Part shown: positions 22,589-34,820 of the stretch, in pieces
Numbering within the stretch: position 1 is the stretch's first letter
How the letters are laid out: each line of letters opens with the position of its first letter
Origin: Begonia masoniana
Taxonomy: Eukaryota > Streptophyta > Magnoliopsida > Cucurbitales > Begoniaceae
NCBI GenBank assembly: GCA_022432975.1
Contig: CM039512.1
Span: 6,101,858-6,165,857, forward strand
DNA: 64,000 nucleotides
Direction of reading: 5' to 3'
Made by a program: the position numbers and the translations under genes
Notes under the pieces: model-generated
The model's input: the letters and a program-made list of their open reading frames with translations, nothing else
Databases searched by the model: none
What the model was told of the DNA's origin: nothing

Positions 22589-23600
22589 TACTGAACCTCC
22601 AGCGACCAGAAGAGAAGAAGGAGGAGGAAATGAGGCCCTAACTCACTTCTGAAACAGAACCCTCATAAGCGGCGAGAAGGAGAGAAGCCATGGGAGAAGA
22701 GAATGAGCAAGGATTAGAGGGGTATTATATCACGAGGAAGAAAAAGTGAAAAGGGCAAAGAAAAGCAGGAAAGAAAAACAGAGCAACTCTTGCTGGCAAC
22801 TGGCAGCAGAACAAGCGTTTTTACTTTTAATGTTTCAACACTAATCTAATACTTCAAAAAATACTAACCCCACTCGCCACCCGTCGCGTGTAATCACGCC
22901 ATTGCTCCCAAATTATTCCACTTTAATTTCTTCCAAACTACGAGTCACACCTCATAATTCCATCTTTTTTTTTTCCCTTATTTAAAATTATCATATAATT
23001 TATTAAATAAATTATAAATTAATTAATTATTTATAACATCACAAAAACTTTCTCTGGGGTACGTGTAGAAATTAAAAACATTTATTCTAAATTATTATTT
23101 TTTATTATAGTCGGCCCTAGTTTGGTCAAGAAATTCATGACAATATATATATATGGTGTTTTAATTTTAATTCTCATTTTTTTTTTTAAATTAAGAGCTT
23201 ATTTTATTTGGATTGGCTTTAAATTGTTCAAGAAAATAACATGGCCATTATTAAACTTGTTGAAATTATTAAGTATAATTAAGGTGTATCTAGGATTCGT
23301 GTCCAATTTAAGATCGATCTTATCTTTGATAATTAGAATCTTCTAAATCATATTCCAAAAAATTCTTATTTATTTATAATTTATACATTAACTGCATTAC
23401 ATTGTATCAATTATTATTTATCAAATCAATAAAATATATTTAGAGATTAAAAAAACTTTATTCTTATCAAATAAATTCGTTTTTTTCGTAAAAAAAACTA
23501 AGTGTTTGTACTTATGTTTTATTTAATATGAAGAAGAATGTATATATTTTTTAATTTCAATTTTTTGTTATTTTGGATACTATTTAAAAATAAAAATAAG
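22589..23600. other. Promoter side of the LRR kinase gene and AT-rich spacer
   Basis: 22589-22800 is purine-rich on the plus strand and is the probable 5' UTR and promoter of the minus-strand kinase. 22950-23600 is very AT-rich. Short open frames there are low-complexity and unsupported. Confidence 0.45.
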
Positions 23601-23604
23601 GGTT

Positions 23605-24445
23605 TTTTTTAAAAAAAAATCTTAACAATTGCTACTCATAAAAAAAAATCACAAAGTTTAAAAAATAGGCAAAATAAATCTTTTATTCCGGACTGGTTAC
23701 CGGCCTCCTTTTTTTTGCAATTAATTTAAAAATAAATATCAAACGATATTCAATTTATTTGAAATTTTTACCACATATTCATCATATCATAGGAGGATAA
23801 TTTAAAAATGTTCGAAATTTTTTAACACTTGTATAATTTATTATAATTTTAATTAATTATTTTATAAAACAATTATAATAAATCGTAAAAGTGTTAGAAC
23901 ATCACTCAAATTATCAAATTATCTTCTCATAATCTGATGAATATGTGATAAAATTTTAAGTAAATTGAATATACTTTGGTATTATTTTTAAATTAATTGC
24001 CAAAAAAAATGGGGAGTACGACCGGTTTAAAAACAAATACCAAACGATATTCAATTTACTTGAAAGTTTTACCACATATTCTTCATATCATTGGAAGATA
24101 ATTTGAAAATTTTCGTGATTTTCTAACACTTGTACGATTTATTATAATTGTTTTATAAAATTATTAACTAAAATTATAATAAATCGTACAAATGTTAGAA
24201 AATCACAAAAATTTTCAAATTATCTTCCCATGATATGAAAAATATGTGATAAAAATTTCAAGTAAATTGATTATCGTTTGATATTTATTTTTAAATTAAT
24301 TGCCAAAAAAAAAGAGGTCGGCCGGTCCAATTAGACCGGCGAGCCTCTCCGCGGAGGCCGGTACTCAGCCTGGACTAAAATGTTTATTTTGCTTATTTTT
24401 GAAACTTTAAGGTTTTTTTCTGTGAATAGTAATTTTTGAGCTTTT
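23605..24445. repeat. Long-TIR foldback element A (Mutator-like MITE candidate)
   Basis: Outer arms of about 110 bp are inverted copies: AAGTTTAAAAAATAGGCAAA..GGTTACCGGCCTCC on the left, and its reverse complement around 24345-24440 on the right. Between them are two internal palindromes (about 23700-24005 and 24030-24310). Each is built from the core AAACGATATTCAATTTA, TTACCACATATTC and GATTTTCTAACACTTGTA. There is no coding sequence. Target duplications could not be resolved in the A-rich flanks. Confidence 0.65.
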
Positions 24446-24977
24446 TTTTAAAAGCTTGAAAAAAAAAAAAAACCAATTAAGATTTGATTCAAAATTTGAA
24501 TTTTTCATGCATGTTAAATTGAAAACAATTGCTTTGACAAACTGACTGAAAATGCCGTACAATTATTGGCAAAAGTCAAATAAAAACTACTTTAAGACAA
24601 ACAAATAAAAGAATAAGTATGAAAAAATTTACACAAAACTAATCAACCAATTAGAGTAACACTTCAATAACAATAATAAAGATTTCTTGAAAAATTTTAT
24701 CACTATTTTTCACAATTAACTAATTTCTCGGTCGAAATTCTACATCAAAATAACGAAGGCGGAATTCTACAGAGTTAGTAATTTTTTCCCCGAAAGATTT
24801 GGAACTCGGAGTTGATAGATTTGTTCTAAATTTCACGATTCATTGGATGAATTAGCTTGATTTGCTTTGAATAGTATAATTTTCAATTGACAATGTGTAT
24901 CGTGTTGAAAATCGAACGAATCCCGACATGATTGATATTCTAATTTTATGCTAACTTATAATCTTAAATGCAATGAA
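24446..24977. other. AT-rich spacer
   Basis: No gene or clear repeat is recognised in these 530 bases. Confidence 0.4.
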
Positions 24978-24988
24978 CAATTTAATTT

Positions 24989-25830
24989 AATTGGGAAAAT
25001 ATCGATTTGAACCCTGTACTATATACGTTTTTTCAATTCGGCCCCTGTACTAAAAAAATCGGCAAACCGAACCCTGTACTTTGATTCTGTTATCAGTTTT
25101 GACCTTCTATCAACAATTTCATAAAACTCTCATTGAAAAAACTACCAAATGATCTTAGATTCAGTTGAAATTTTTACCAGATGTTCATTACTTAATGAAA
25201 CGATAATCTGAAAATTTTCGTGATTTTTTAACACATCTACGATTTATTATAATTTTATTTTAGTATTGTTTAAAAATATTATAATAAATCATACAAGTTT
25301 TACAAAATTACGTAAATTTTTTTATTATCTACCCATATAATGGTGAACATCTAGAAACATTTTCAAATAAATACAATATCGTTTGGTATTTGTTTAAATT
25401 AATCTTATTTTCTTCTTTATTTTATAAATTAATTTTTAAACAAATATCAAACAATATTTGATTTATTTGAAAATTTTTCCCCATGTTTAACCTATCATGG
25501 GTAGATAATAGAAAAAGTTTCGTGATTTTCTAAAATTTGTATGATTTATTAATATTTTTAAACAATACTAAAATAAGATTATAATAAATCGTATATGTGT
25601 TAAAAAATCACGAAAATTTTCAGATTATCGTCTCATTAAGTAATAAACATCTGGTAAAAATTTCACTAAGATCGTTTGGTAGTTTTTTCAATGAGGGTTT
25701 TATGAAATTGTTGATAGAAGGTCAAAACTGATAACAGAATCAAAGTACAGGGTTCGGTTTGCCGGTTTTTTTAGTACAGGGGCCGAATTGAAAAAACGTG
25801 TATAGTACATGGTTCAAATCGATAATTACT
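24989..25830. repeat. Long-TIR foldback element B, 842 bp
   Basis: Arms of about 150 bp plus an inner palindrome make nearly the whole element one inverted repeat. The left arm (CGATTTGAACCCTGTACTAT) recurs inverted at the right end. The probable target duplication is CAATTTAATTT (24978-24988 and 25831-25841); length and long arms suggest a Mutator-like non-autonomous element. The interior shares the palindromic core of element A. Confidence 0.75.
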
Positions 25831-25841
25831 CAATTTAATTT

Positions 25842-26300
25842 TATAAGATGATCACTCATACATCTTCATCGAGTGTGTTTTTAGTGCCAAATTACCTTCC
25901 TGCAATTACCAGCAAACATGTTGTTGCAATTAGGGTAAAGTCACCTCTCGTTTCTGCAATCAGTCTCGACTCGGATTCTGCCATTGAAGATAAGGAATCG
26001 AGCTTAGCAACTTTACTTCAGCTGGACAAAGCTTCAGCTCTAGCCTCTAATGGATTAATCGACACTCTCCTGCGATTATCTTCTCAAAAAGAACTCTAGC
26101 GAATTTGGTAGTTTTGTTAGCTGGGGGGAAAAGCAATTGAGAGCAACGTAATCGATGCAGAGAGATTAATGGAGATTGTGGAAATTTCAATCTATTTTCT
26201 GATGGTACCAAAAACCCAACTGACCTAAAAAACCTCATTTCGTCCATTTCATGGACTGCCGTGATTGATCATATGTCTAGTTAGGGAGCCATGACGGAGC
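25842..26300. other. Spacer with an unrecognised 83-codon frame (25848-26099)
   Basis: A plus-strand frame at 25848-26099 (starting MITHTSSSS, ending SQKEL) has no family I recognise. It has no upstream gene context and sits directly next to a foldback, so I do not call it a gene. It could be a degraded exon. Confidence 0.3.
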
Positions 26301-26352
26301 TGACGCAGTACAATTACATGCCCAAACAGACCCTGACTCATTAATCATTTAT

Positions 26353-27081
26353 ACGGAAAGTCTAATTTGAATATCAAAGAGTGAGGGATAAATTAAACTC
26401 TATATTATGTTTGGGTACAAATAAAATTTTAAACTATCACTACCAAACAAGTAAGCTTTTGTCGTTAGATGCTGTTAAATACATTTACGGTCGCTCACAT
26501 TTTAAGTGAGGGCGATTGTGTTTCGCACAAGAGAGACCTTCAAGGTAGTCCGCGTTTTAAGTGAGGTCACCCTCGTTTTTCCGTGCGGTTGCCCTAGAGC
26601 AAAACGCGGGCAACCTAGCTTCTCTCTTTGGCGATTTTTCGCGCGGTTCCGGTGATTTTACGCGCAGTTTCGGTGAATTTTGACCTCCAATACCTAGCCC
26701 TCCATCAATTTTGTTCGCGGTTTTGATCTCCCACCCCATTTCTTCGCGATTTCGCACTGATTTCAAACCGTCTCATCTACCTACTGATCGATTTACAAAT
26801 CTCATTAATATCACGGTTTTGCCCTAATTTCAACCACGCGAAAAACTAGGACGAAATCACCTAAACACGGGCTACTGCAGAGGTCGCCCTCGTTTAAACG
26901 CAGTCCCCTCGTGCGAAACGCGATCGCCCGCACTTAAAACATGGGCAACCGCGAGTGCATTTAACGAGGAGTTCTGACTTGTTCAGTGGAGATAATTTAA
27001 GGTTTTATTTATAGCTAAACATAGTGTATGATTCATTTTGTCCCTCATCCCATAGTTTGAGGTTCAAATTAAACTTTTCCC
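26353..27081. repeat. Mutator-like foldback (MITE) inside the outer left LTR, 729 bp
   Basis: Arms of more than 150 bp are imperfect inverted copies (left ACGGAAAGTCTAATTTGAA; right reads GGGAAAAGTTTAATTTGAA on the other strand). A perfect 9-bp target duplication ATCATTTAT lies at 26344-26352 and 27082-27090, the length typical of Mutator-like elements. The arms are GC-rich, with repeats of the type GCGATCGC and TTTTAAGTG.GG. There is no transposase. Confidence 0.85.
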
Positions 27082-27305
27082 ATCATTTATTGATAGTCTA
27101 TTATTTAATATTTTATTTTAATTATTTATTTATTTTGCTTATATTTAAATGTTTGATGTTAGACATTAAAATTAGGCTTTGGTATTGATTTATTGAATTC
27201 CCTAGCAGTTATTTCCCTTATTTTTCTTAATTTCTTATTTTATTTACAAAACAAACTTCCGTTGCACCAAAACAGTATCAGAATAAGAATTTTGACATCG
27301 ATCTC

Positions 27306-27560
27306 ATGGCTTCGACGACGAGCGGCGATTGGAGATCATCGAGCAACAACTTGGTGGTATTTGATCAACAATTTGAAAAAATGGATCGAAAATTTGATGG
27401 AATCTACGAAACCCTCGACCATATTACGCAAATGTTGACTGCGATGAATGTCGATCGGCGATAAAATCAGGTGGCTCAAGGATTCGATTTTGACGAGTTA
27501 GATGAGAACCGCGAAAACGACGAACAGAGGAAGCGAAAAAATAGAAAAAAACTCAGCATG
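27306..27560 (+). pseudogene. gag-like fragment of the outer LTR element
   Basis: The frame from 27306 (MASTTSGDW) has the QQFEKMDRKFDGIYETLD coiled-coil-like pattern seen near the start of plant Ty3/gypsy gag proteins. It has a stop near 27462 and no recognisable continuation. The sequence after it (27570-27865) is GC-rich and unassigned. Confidence 0.45.
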
Positions 27561-28125
27561 AAACACTAATGTGGCCGGAGAAGATGTTCAGCCACCTAGG
27601 GTTCAGCTGGTCGCCAACTCCGGCCAAATAATCCGACCGTCGTGGCCGGAGACAACGAGCGACCACCGGCGCTTCGTTCCCAAGCCAGAACGCGACGATA
27701 CAGAGGCGCATCATGTAGACTCGCCCAAAGTTCGCGGTGAACTGCATCCGCGCGAGGGTGCTGCAAGTCGCGCACTCTAACCCGTGACTTTCCCTGGTTT
27801 GTACCATGCGCGAGGCTCGCGCAGCGACCTCAACCCGATGGGTTGCGAGGTGACCAGATTTGGCACATACTGATAAGTGCATGGCCTAGACTGCATGGCT
27901 TGGACGTGCATGGCCTGGACTTGGTGTTCCACCACTAGTTAGTTGTGGATAATTCTTAGCCAATGTTATAGGTTATGGGTAGTTAATTGTTTTATGTCAT
28001 TTTAAGGTTTGTAATTCCATTGAGAGAAGTTAAGAAAGATTATATTCATAAACCCTGTCCTTCTCTTTCCTTCTTTATCTTCTCTTTCTCGCTAACTAAA
28101 CCAACCTAAAATTCAACATTAACAG

Positions 28126-28140
28126 TGGTATCAGAGCCCC
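28126..28140 (+). other. Primer-binding site, tRNA-iMet type
   Basis: TGGTATCAGAGCCCC lies one base after the 5' LTR of the chromovirus. Confidence 0.92.
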
Positions 28141-28156
28141 ATAACCCACAAGTTTC

Positions 28157-29230
28157 ATGGATACCCGAGGTCGATCTAATGTAGAATTCCGCACGGAAGA
28201 TAACGAAGCCTTAGCTCGCCATGAGTCTAACTTTGATCAAGTGAACGCAGCTTTACAAGCGGTGCTGTCCGAGATCCAAGCTCTACGCACCTCCCGAAAT
28301 TTGTCCGATATCAATCCTTTTGCCATAGGACCATCTTCCCATTCACCAAACAATGGCCGCTCACCCACCATCCCTGACCACCATCCCCACCATCTCAAGC
28401 TATCATTTTTGGATTTCGACGGCGAAGACCCTACAGGCTGGATCTACAAGGCCGAACAATACTTTGATTTCCAAGGCATTTCCCCAACTCAACAAGTCCA
28501 ACTCACTTCCTTTCATCTAGAGGGCATTGCCTTGCAATGGTATCACTGATTAACAAAATTTCGTGGTCCTCTGACTTGGAATGCATTTACCAAAGATGTC
28601 ATTCTCCGCCTTAGCCCAACCGATTACAAAGACCCAACGGAAGCTCTATCATGCCTGCGTCAAACCACAACCATCGCCTTGTATCAAGAAGCTTTTGAAA
28701 AGCTTTCCCATCAGGTGGATGGCTTACTCGAAACTTTCCTTGTTTGTTGTTTTATCGCCAGACTTCGTGATGACATTCGTTTGGATGTCAAAATTAAACA
28801 ACCATGGACCTTAGCAGAGACGATCGGTGTCGCTCGATTAATTGAGGAAAGGAACCAATTGCAAAAGAAATCTGGTCCATTCGTCTCATTAACGTCAAAG
28901 GCGACCTCCAACCCCTCTGCTAGCTTACTTGGCCCTTCCCCAAACCACCGAGTGACGGCTAAAGTTACTGCTCCAGTGACAGCATTTCGCCGAATCAGCA
29001 ACCAAGAAGCACGCGACGTCGAGAAAAAGAGCTCTGTTATTATTGTGACGAGAAGTTTATCCCAGGTCATCGTTGCGAACGACCACAATTATTCATACTT
29101 GAAGATTCATTGCACTCAGGCCCCAATGACAATATGGAGGCTAACAGAGAAACCGGGGATCCCGAAGCAATACAGAAATTTCTTTACATTCCATCTCGGG
29201 AGCCACTCATCCTCAAACCTTACGTGTTAT
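28157..29230 (+). pseudogene. Chromovirus gag, interrupted
   Basis: It starts MDTRGRSNVEF at 28157. The capsid-like core contains FDGEDPTGWIYKAEQYF and LEGIALQWYH, typical of plant gypsy gag. A TGA stop follows at 28547. The frame changes and continues through YQEAFEKLSHQVDGL and FIARLRDDIR. No intact CCHC zinc knuckle is visible. Confidence 0.85.
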
Positions 29231-29234
29231 CGGA

Positions 29235-29620
29235 ATGTTGAAGCACAAAGAGGTCACCGTACTCATCAACAGTGGCAGCACTCACAACTTCATTGATGAA
29301 ACTTTAGTCACCAAGCACAAGTTGCCAGTTAGTAGAGACACTAAGCTCCAAGTCACAGTGGCTAATGGAGAGAAAATCCACTGTGTCGGACAATGTCGAG
29401 CGCTTACAATTATCATCCAAGGGTATTCTGTTACTACAGATGATTATGTCCTTACTGTGGCAACATGCCAACTCATTCTGGGAGTTCAATGGCTGGAAAC
29501 TCTCGGGCCAATTGAGATGGATTACAAACACTTAACCATGACTTTCAAGATTGCTGGGATCTCCCATACTTTCAGAGGCTTGCAGCATACCAACATCAAA
29601 GCTATAACTGACAAGCACTT
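29235..29620 (+). pseudogene. Chromovirus aspartic protease, active-site Asp replaced
   Basis: The conserved protease core is readable (VLINSGSTHNFID, then ILGVQWLETLG). The catalytic Asp expected in the DSG triad reads Asn here (codon at about 29268). Confidence 0.85.
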
Positions 29621-29799
29621 TAGCCACCTACAAGGTACTAGATATTTCTTTCAAATCCTATGTTCTGTTACTCTCCTTCCACCACCTTCCTACCCCCTGA
29701 CTTGGCATCTCTTCTAGCGGAGTTTTCCAAACTCTTTGAACCACCAACAGGCTTGCCCCCAATCGCCTGCATGATCACTGTATTTTCTTACCCTTAAAT

Positions 29800-31080
29800 T
29801 CCAACCCTATGACTGTGCGACCATACCGTTACCCATATTTTCAGAAAGCAGAAATAGAGAAACTGGTGACAGAACGCTTACAAACGGGGTTTATACGGCC
29901 TAGTAACAGTCCATTCTCGTCACCAATTCTGCTGGTGAAAAAGACGGACGGAGCATGGCGATTCTGTGGGGATTACTGAGCCCTCAACAACCTTACGATC
30001 AAAAATAAATATCCAATTCCAGTGATCGATGAGCTTTATGGCGCCACCGTCTTCTCCAAATTGGTTTTGCGAGCAGGTTATCATCAAATTCGAGTTCGGG
30101 AAGACGACATTCCAAAAACAGCTTTCCGCACCCATGAAGGACATTACGAATTTCTTGTGATGCCCTTTGGCCTCACGAACGCTCCTTCAACCTTCCAAAG
30201 TGTCATGAATGATATTTTCCGACCACATCTCCGAAAGTTCATTCTGGTCTTCTTTGATGATATACTAATTTACTCTAAATCTTGGAATGATCACCTTTCA
30301 CATTTGCGAACTACTTTAGCGCTTTTTAAGGACTAATCGTCTGTTTACAAAAGAGTCCAAGTGCAGGTTTGGAGTTTCGCAGGTTGATTACCTAAGCCAT
30401 ATCATCTCCAACCAAGGTGTAGTTGTTAACCCCGTCAAGATACAAGCAGTTCTGGCATGGCCTACACCAACCACAATGAAAGGGGTGCGCGGGTTTCTAG
30501 GCCTAGCTGGTTATTACCGAAAATTCATCCGTAATTTTGGTTCCATAGCTGCTCCCTTACACCAACTTTTACGAAAGGATGGTTTCAAATGGAATGAAGC
30601 AGCTGATTTGGCCTTCACACAATTAAAGGAAGCTTTGACATCCCTACCAGTGCTATCTCTGCCTGATTTTTCTCAGCACTTTGTAATTGAATGTGATGCA
30701 AGTGGCATTGACATTGGCATTGGCACAATTCCCCAACATAATCAACCAGTTGCTTATTTTAGTGAATCATTGAAGGGGGTCAGCTCTGTCTCTGTCCACT
30801 TACGAAAAAAAAATGTTGGCTATAGTTAAATCTATTCGGAAATGGCGCCCTTACTTGCTTGAAAAATCATTCACTGTTCGCACTGACCAGAAAAGCCTCA
30901 AATACCTGCTTGAACAACGAATAACTACTCCCGCATAGACACAATGGCTTCTCAAAATTCTCGGGTATGATTACGAAATTGAATATAAAAAAGGAGCTGA
31001 CAATCAAGTTGCAGATTCATTGTCTCGAGTTGTTGAATTTCAGTTCTTAGCTGGTTCTGGGCCACAGGCAGATTGGTGGC
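29800..31080 (+). pseudogene. Chromovirus reverse transcriptase and RNase H, interrupted
   Basis: RT motifs: [34 protein letters not shown] and FFDDILIYS (the DD pair at about 30256). The motif A Asp (usually KLDLR.GYHQ) is Val (about 30064). A stop lies at 29978 and frameshifts near 30335 and 30820. RNase H follows (FVIECDASGIDIGIG, from about 30682). The region near 30960-31040 gives the end of RNase H (DYEIEYKKGADNQVADSLSR). Confidence 0.88.
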
Positions 31081-31199
31081 TGATATTGTAGAGCGAAGTC
31101 GCCCAAGACTCCTTTTACAAGGAATTAACAACCAAGGCAGCACACCACCAATTGATTCAACGAGATGAAGTTTGGTTCAAAAACAACAAGGTTTATTTA

Positions 31200-32300
31200 A
31201 GTCCCACTTTCTCCTTTATCCTCAAAATATTGGCAGACTGTCACTCCTCCCCTACTGGAGGTCATTTCGAATTTCATAGGACACTCTCTCGCATTTAGCA
31301 TAGCTTCTCTTGGCCTAATATGCGTCGGTCAGTGAAGCTCTTCTAGCAGCAATGTGATATTTGCCAAAGGTACAAAACTGATTGTATGAGGCCAACGAGA
31401 TTACTTCAACCTCTGCCTATTCTTACACGGATGTGGACTAATATCTCGATGGATTTTATCGAGGGATTACCCCCATCCACTAGCCATACTGTCATCATGG
31501 TCGCGGTTGATCGCTTAACAAAATATGCTCATTTTGTGACCTTAAAGCATCCATTTACGACAGCTGTAGTCGCCAAAGCCCTTATCTCTAATGTGGTCCG
31601 CTTCCATGGCATTCCTACTTCCATTGTAAGTGATCGTGACAGGGTGTTTCTTAGTTCCTTTTGGAGAGCTTTATTCCCATGACAGGGAACCCAACTGAGC
31701 ATGAGTTCCAACTACCATCCGCAATCCGATGGCCAGACGGAAGTAATGAATTGCACGCTAGAACAATATTTACGTTGTTTCACCGGTGATCAACCTCGGA
31801 GATGGGTTGACTAGATTCCATGGGCTGAGTTTAGCTACAACACATCCATTCATTCCTCCACCAAAATGACCCCATTCAAAGCAGTTTGTGGCATGCCTCC
31901 GCCTCGCTTATTAGCATATGTGCCCGGCACTTGCTGCGTCGACGTTGTTGATGAATATCTCTAGGATCGCGACTCAATTTTGCTCGAGTTACACCGTAAT
32001 CTTCTCGTAGCCCAAAATCGCATGAAATGCCAGGCTGATCAACACCAGTGCGAGGTTTCCTTTGAGATAAGAGATTATGTGTATTTGAAGCTTCAACCAT
32101 ATCGGCAAAATTCTGTGGTTTTTCTAAGTTCCTTGAAACTTGCTCCCCATTGGTATGGTCCGTTTCTAGTGGAGGAAAAACTGGGTTCAGTGGCGTATCG
32201 TTTGTCACTTCCGCTGGGTTCTCAGATTCACAATGTGTTTCATGTTAGTCTCTTAAGGGATCCTGTCATCAAGGCAACCAGTGATCAACTTTCGTAGATA
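31200..32300 (+). pseudogene. Chromovirus integrase, interrupted
   Basis: The catalytic core shows SMDFIEGLPPS, VDRLTKYAHF, FHGIPTSIVSDRD and YHPQSDGQTEV, which are integrase D,D,E-region motifs. Stops at 31681-31683 and several later positions break it. The C-terminal GPF.V..K.G..AYRL.LP module and HNVFHVSLL precede the chromodomain. Confidence 0.88.
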
Positions 32301-32505
32301 TCTCCTGATTCAACTATTTTGTCTCAGCTGGATGTTATTCTCAATCAACGTATAATTCGTAAGGGTAAGCATCGCCCCAAGTCTGAGATATTGGTGCAAT
32401 GGCAGGGAACCCCAAAGGAGGATGCCACCTGGGAAAACGAATGACGATTCTCCAAAACTTACCCTGAGTTTATCCTTGCATACAAGGATTCTTAAGGGGG
32501 AAGGA
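32300..32505 (+). pseudogene. Chromodomain at the end of chromovirus pol
   Basis: The sequence reads through IIRKGKHRPKSEILVQWQG and EDATWENE, the chromodomain signature of plant chromoviruses. A stop falls just before 32299 and another at about 32443, so the domain is cut off from integrase. In this group the domain steers integration toward marked chromatin. Confidence 0.85.
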
Positions 32506-33250
32506 ATGTCACGTGCATGGCCTGGACTTAGTCTTCCACCACTAATTAGTTGTGGATAATTCTTAGCCGGTGTTATAGGTTATGGGTAGTTAATTGTTTT
32601 CTGTTGTTTTCAAGTTTGTAATTCCATTAATAGAAGTTAAGAAAGATTATATTCATGAACCCTGCCCTTCTCTTTCCTTCTTTATCTTCTCCTTCTCGCT
32701 AACTAAACCAACCTAAAATTCAACCTTAACACATACCAGAGGCAAAATCGGTCGATTCACAACCGACCAGACTATTCCAGCGACTGGCCCTGGATGACAA
32801 CAGAAATAGTACTGAAAAAGGAGATGACTTTTGCGATGATCAAATTTTTAATCTAAGGCCAAATTGTCACGAATTCAAGATGAAGATCGATTTACCAACC
32901 GACGTGAATATTTCCAATACATATAGATAACATTTTCGAGTATTTATCTTCTTGATGAGCTTTCTTTGCAATCACATTACTCGAGAACGAATTTTCTTCA
33001 AGAGAAGAGATTAATGTAGTACAAACTCAGGACTAAGCAAACCAGACCTATTAATCATTGATAGTTTATTATTTAATATTCTATTTTATTTTAATTATTT
33101 ATTTTTTTATGCTTCTATTTAAATTGTTGATATTAGACATTCAAATTATACTTTTTTATTGAATTTACTGCCTTCCTTAAAAGTTATTATTTCTCTAATT
33201 TTTCTTAATTTCATGTTTCGTTTGTGAAACAAACTTTTGCTGCAGCACCA

Positions 33251-33638
33251 GGAGCCCAACCATGGCCTGACGAACCTTGGCCTGGACCAAGGTCTATACT
33301 CGAATGGTCCACTCATTTTTTATCGGTCCAAGGCTGGGCCCACCGACCTAAGTCCATCCAGCCAACTTTTGGGTCGAGCAATGGGCCGACTGCAGACCCA
33401 TTATTTTACTCTCAACGTTTGCTGTGCTAAAAGAAAATCAACGGTGTATAGGCCAACACACTTGTGGAAACACATGTCTAAGCCTAAATCAAGCCTCATA
33501 AATAAAATGGGACATGAGCCAGCTCGCGGTTCGGTTGCAGACCCGGAGTGATTGAGAGGAGATAAATCAGGAGAAGGAATTTTCAATTGGGCCTGGTCTT
33601 ATACATTGCAGGCCCATCAAAGCTGTCTGTTTTGATAG

Positions 33639-33678
<40 letters not shown>

Positions 33679-34820
33679 CATTCACCAATCACCTACAATA
33701 AACTAATCAGAAGAACACCCTCATCCAGCCATCTCATTTCACATTTCACGTGAAAGTCTTGCAAGTTAACACAGACCCACCTAACATCTAATAATGCCAT
33801 CCATTACTATCCTTTACTCAAAACCAATTCTCCTTTTCAAAGTACATTTTCCAGGCCAACTCTTTTTAAGTAAAATCTCATTTATTACAGAGATGAAAAT
33901 GAAGAGAAGAGACGAAAAGGAGAGGGAAACTGGGAAAGTGATTGCAGAGTGATGGTCGAAATCCATAAATGGTAGGCCGACACTACAGGACACGTCCCAG
34001 ATCCAGACAGGTCCCTGCAGTCTGACGTCTGATACCATCTCCAGCCTCTCATTCTCTCAAACCACGCAAATTATTTTTATTAAGTTTTCTCCTTTTTAAA
34101 ATCTTTGAAATAATAACTACTCTACAAATTTGACTCAGAGACTGTGAAGCTTTCTTACTCGTGAGTTGTGGAGAAGAGTGAAGAGAGTGTTGAAAATGTT
34201 GTCAGGTGTTAAAAATTAGGATTTTTTTCATCAAAATTATTAATTTTTACCATAATCCAAGGATAAAATTGAAGATACGGTCACTATGATCAAGACTGTA
34301 CCTCTTATTTAGGCAATCAAATGAAATAGAACGGAAATACGACAAGTGGGTGCTTCAAAGGTGTGATTTTTTTTTTTTTTTTTTTTGGAGAACGGTGCTA
34401 GCGTAATCAGCATAAACCCATGACAAACAGAACCAAATGATCTTGTTTTGATCACTAACTAGTGACTACAACTGAAATACGACAGCTTGGGAACCTCATT
34501 TTCGTCTCTGTCTTCATGTGATGTTGAAGCTATTTCTTTAGTTTTAGACTCTCTCACTATGAAGCGGCACTAGGGACAAGAATCGGAGGGTTTTGTGGAG
34601 CTTTGAAGGTCGATTAAACCCTTTTGCTTTTTCATAAATTTGGGATGACCCATTTGAGAAGTTTGTGTGGTTCATCGTTTTCCACGACGACAATTATCCA
34701 TTCACACTTCGCCATTTGAGCTTTGAAGTCGAGTTCTCTGGGAACAAATATTGAGTTTTCACAGTAACGATACTTTGAATACGACGCCGGTTCACGTTTC
34801 TGAGCTTTGCGGATACTTCA
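33251..34820. other. Spacer and promoter of the BASS1-like gene
   Basis: No gene is recognised. 33256-33600 is GC-rich with repeated GGCC-containing wording (GGCCTGG, GGGCCCACCG). A (GA)n tract lies at 33645-33677. 34080-34400 is AT-rich with a T run (34368-34386). 34430-34820 is probably the 5' UTR and core promoter. Confidence 0.45.
33645..33677 (+). repeat. (GA)n microsatellite
   Basis: About 16 perfect GA dinucleotides. Confidence 0.95.

Larger units (their letters stand above)
27871..32731 (+). mobile_element. Ty3/gypsy chromovirus (Reina-like), complete but inactive, 4861 bp
   Basis: The 5' LTR is 27871-28124 (254 bp) and the 3' LTR is 32507-32731 (225 bp). The target duplication CATAC is at 27866-27870 and 32732-32736. 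A tRNA-iMet primer-binding site starts at 28126, and the purine tract AAGGGGGAAGGAA ends at 32506. Domain order is gag, protease, reverse transcriptase, RNase H, integrase, chromodomain. Short LTRs, total length and the terminal chromodomain fit the Reina clade (inference). LTRs differ at roughly 17 positions over about 215 aligned bases by hand, so the insertion is not recent. Many stops and frameshifts interrupt it. Confidence 0.92.
26301..33250 (+). mobile_element. Outer LTR retrotransposon, non-autonomous, with two elements nested inside
   Basis: The left LTR is 26301-27269 (about 236 bp once the nested foldback is removed) and the right LTR is 33015-33250 (236 bp). Both begin TGxxGxAGTACAA and end GCACCA. 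The target duplication GGAGC is at 26296-26300 and 33251-33255. A degraded primer-binding site (ACAGTATCAGAATAAG) follows the left LTR at about 27271. A purine tract (CAAGAGAAGAGATTAA) precedes the right LTR. The interior keeps a gag-like start (27306-27560). The rest is missing apart from about 300 bases on either side of the inner retrotransposon. Confidence 0.75.

Noticed and set aside
25848..26099. 83-codon plus-strand frame as a gene
   Set aside because: No recognisable family, no splice partner and no promoter context; it directly adjoins a foldback.
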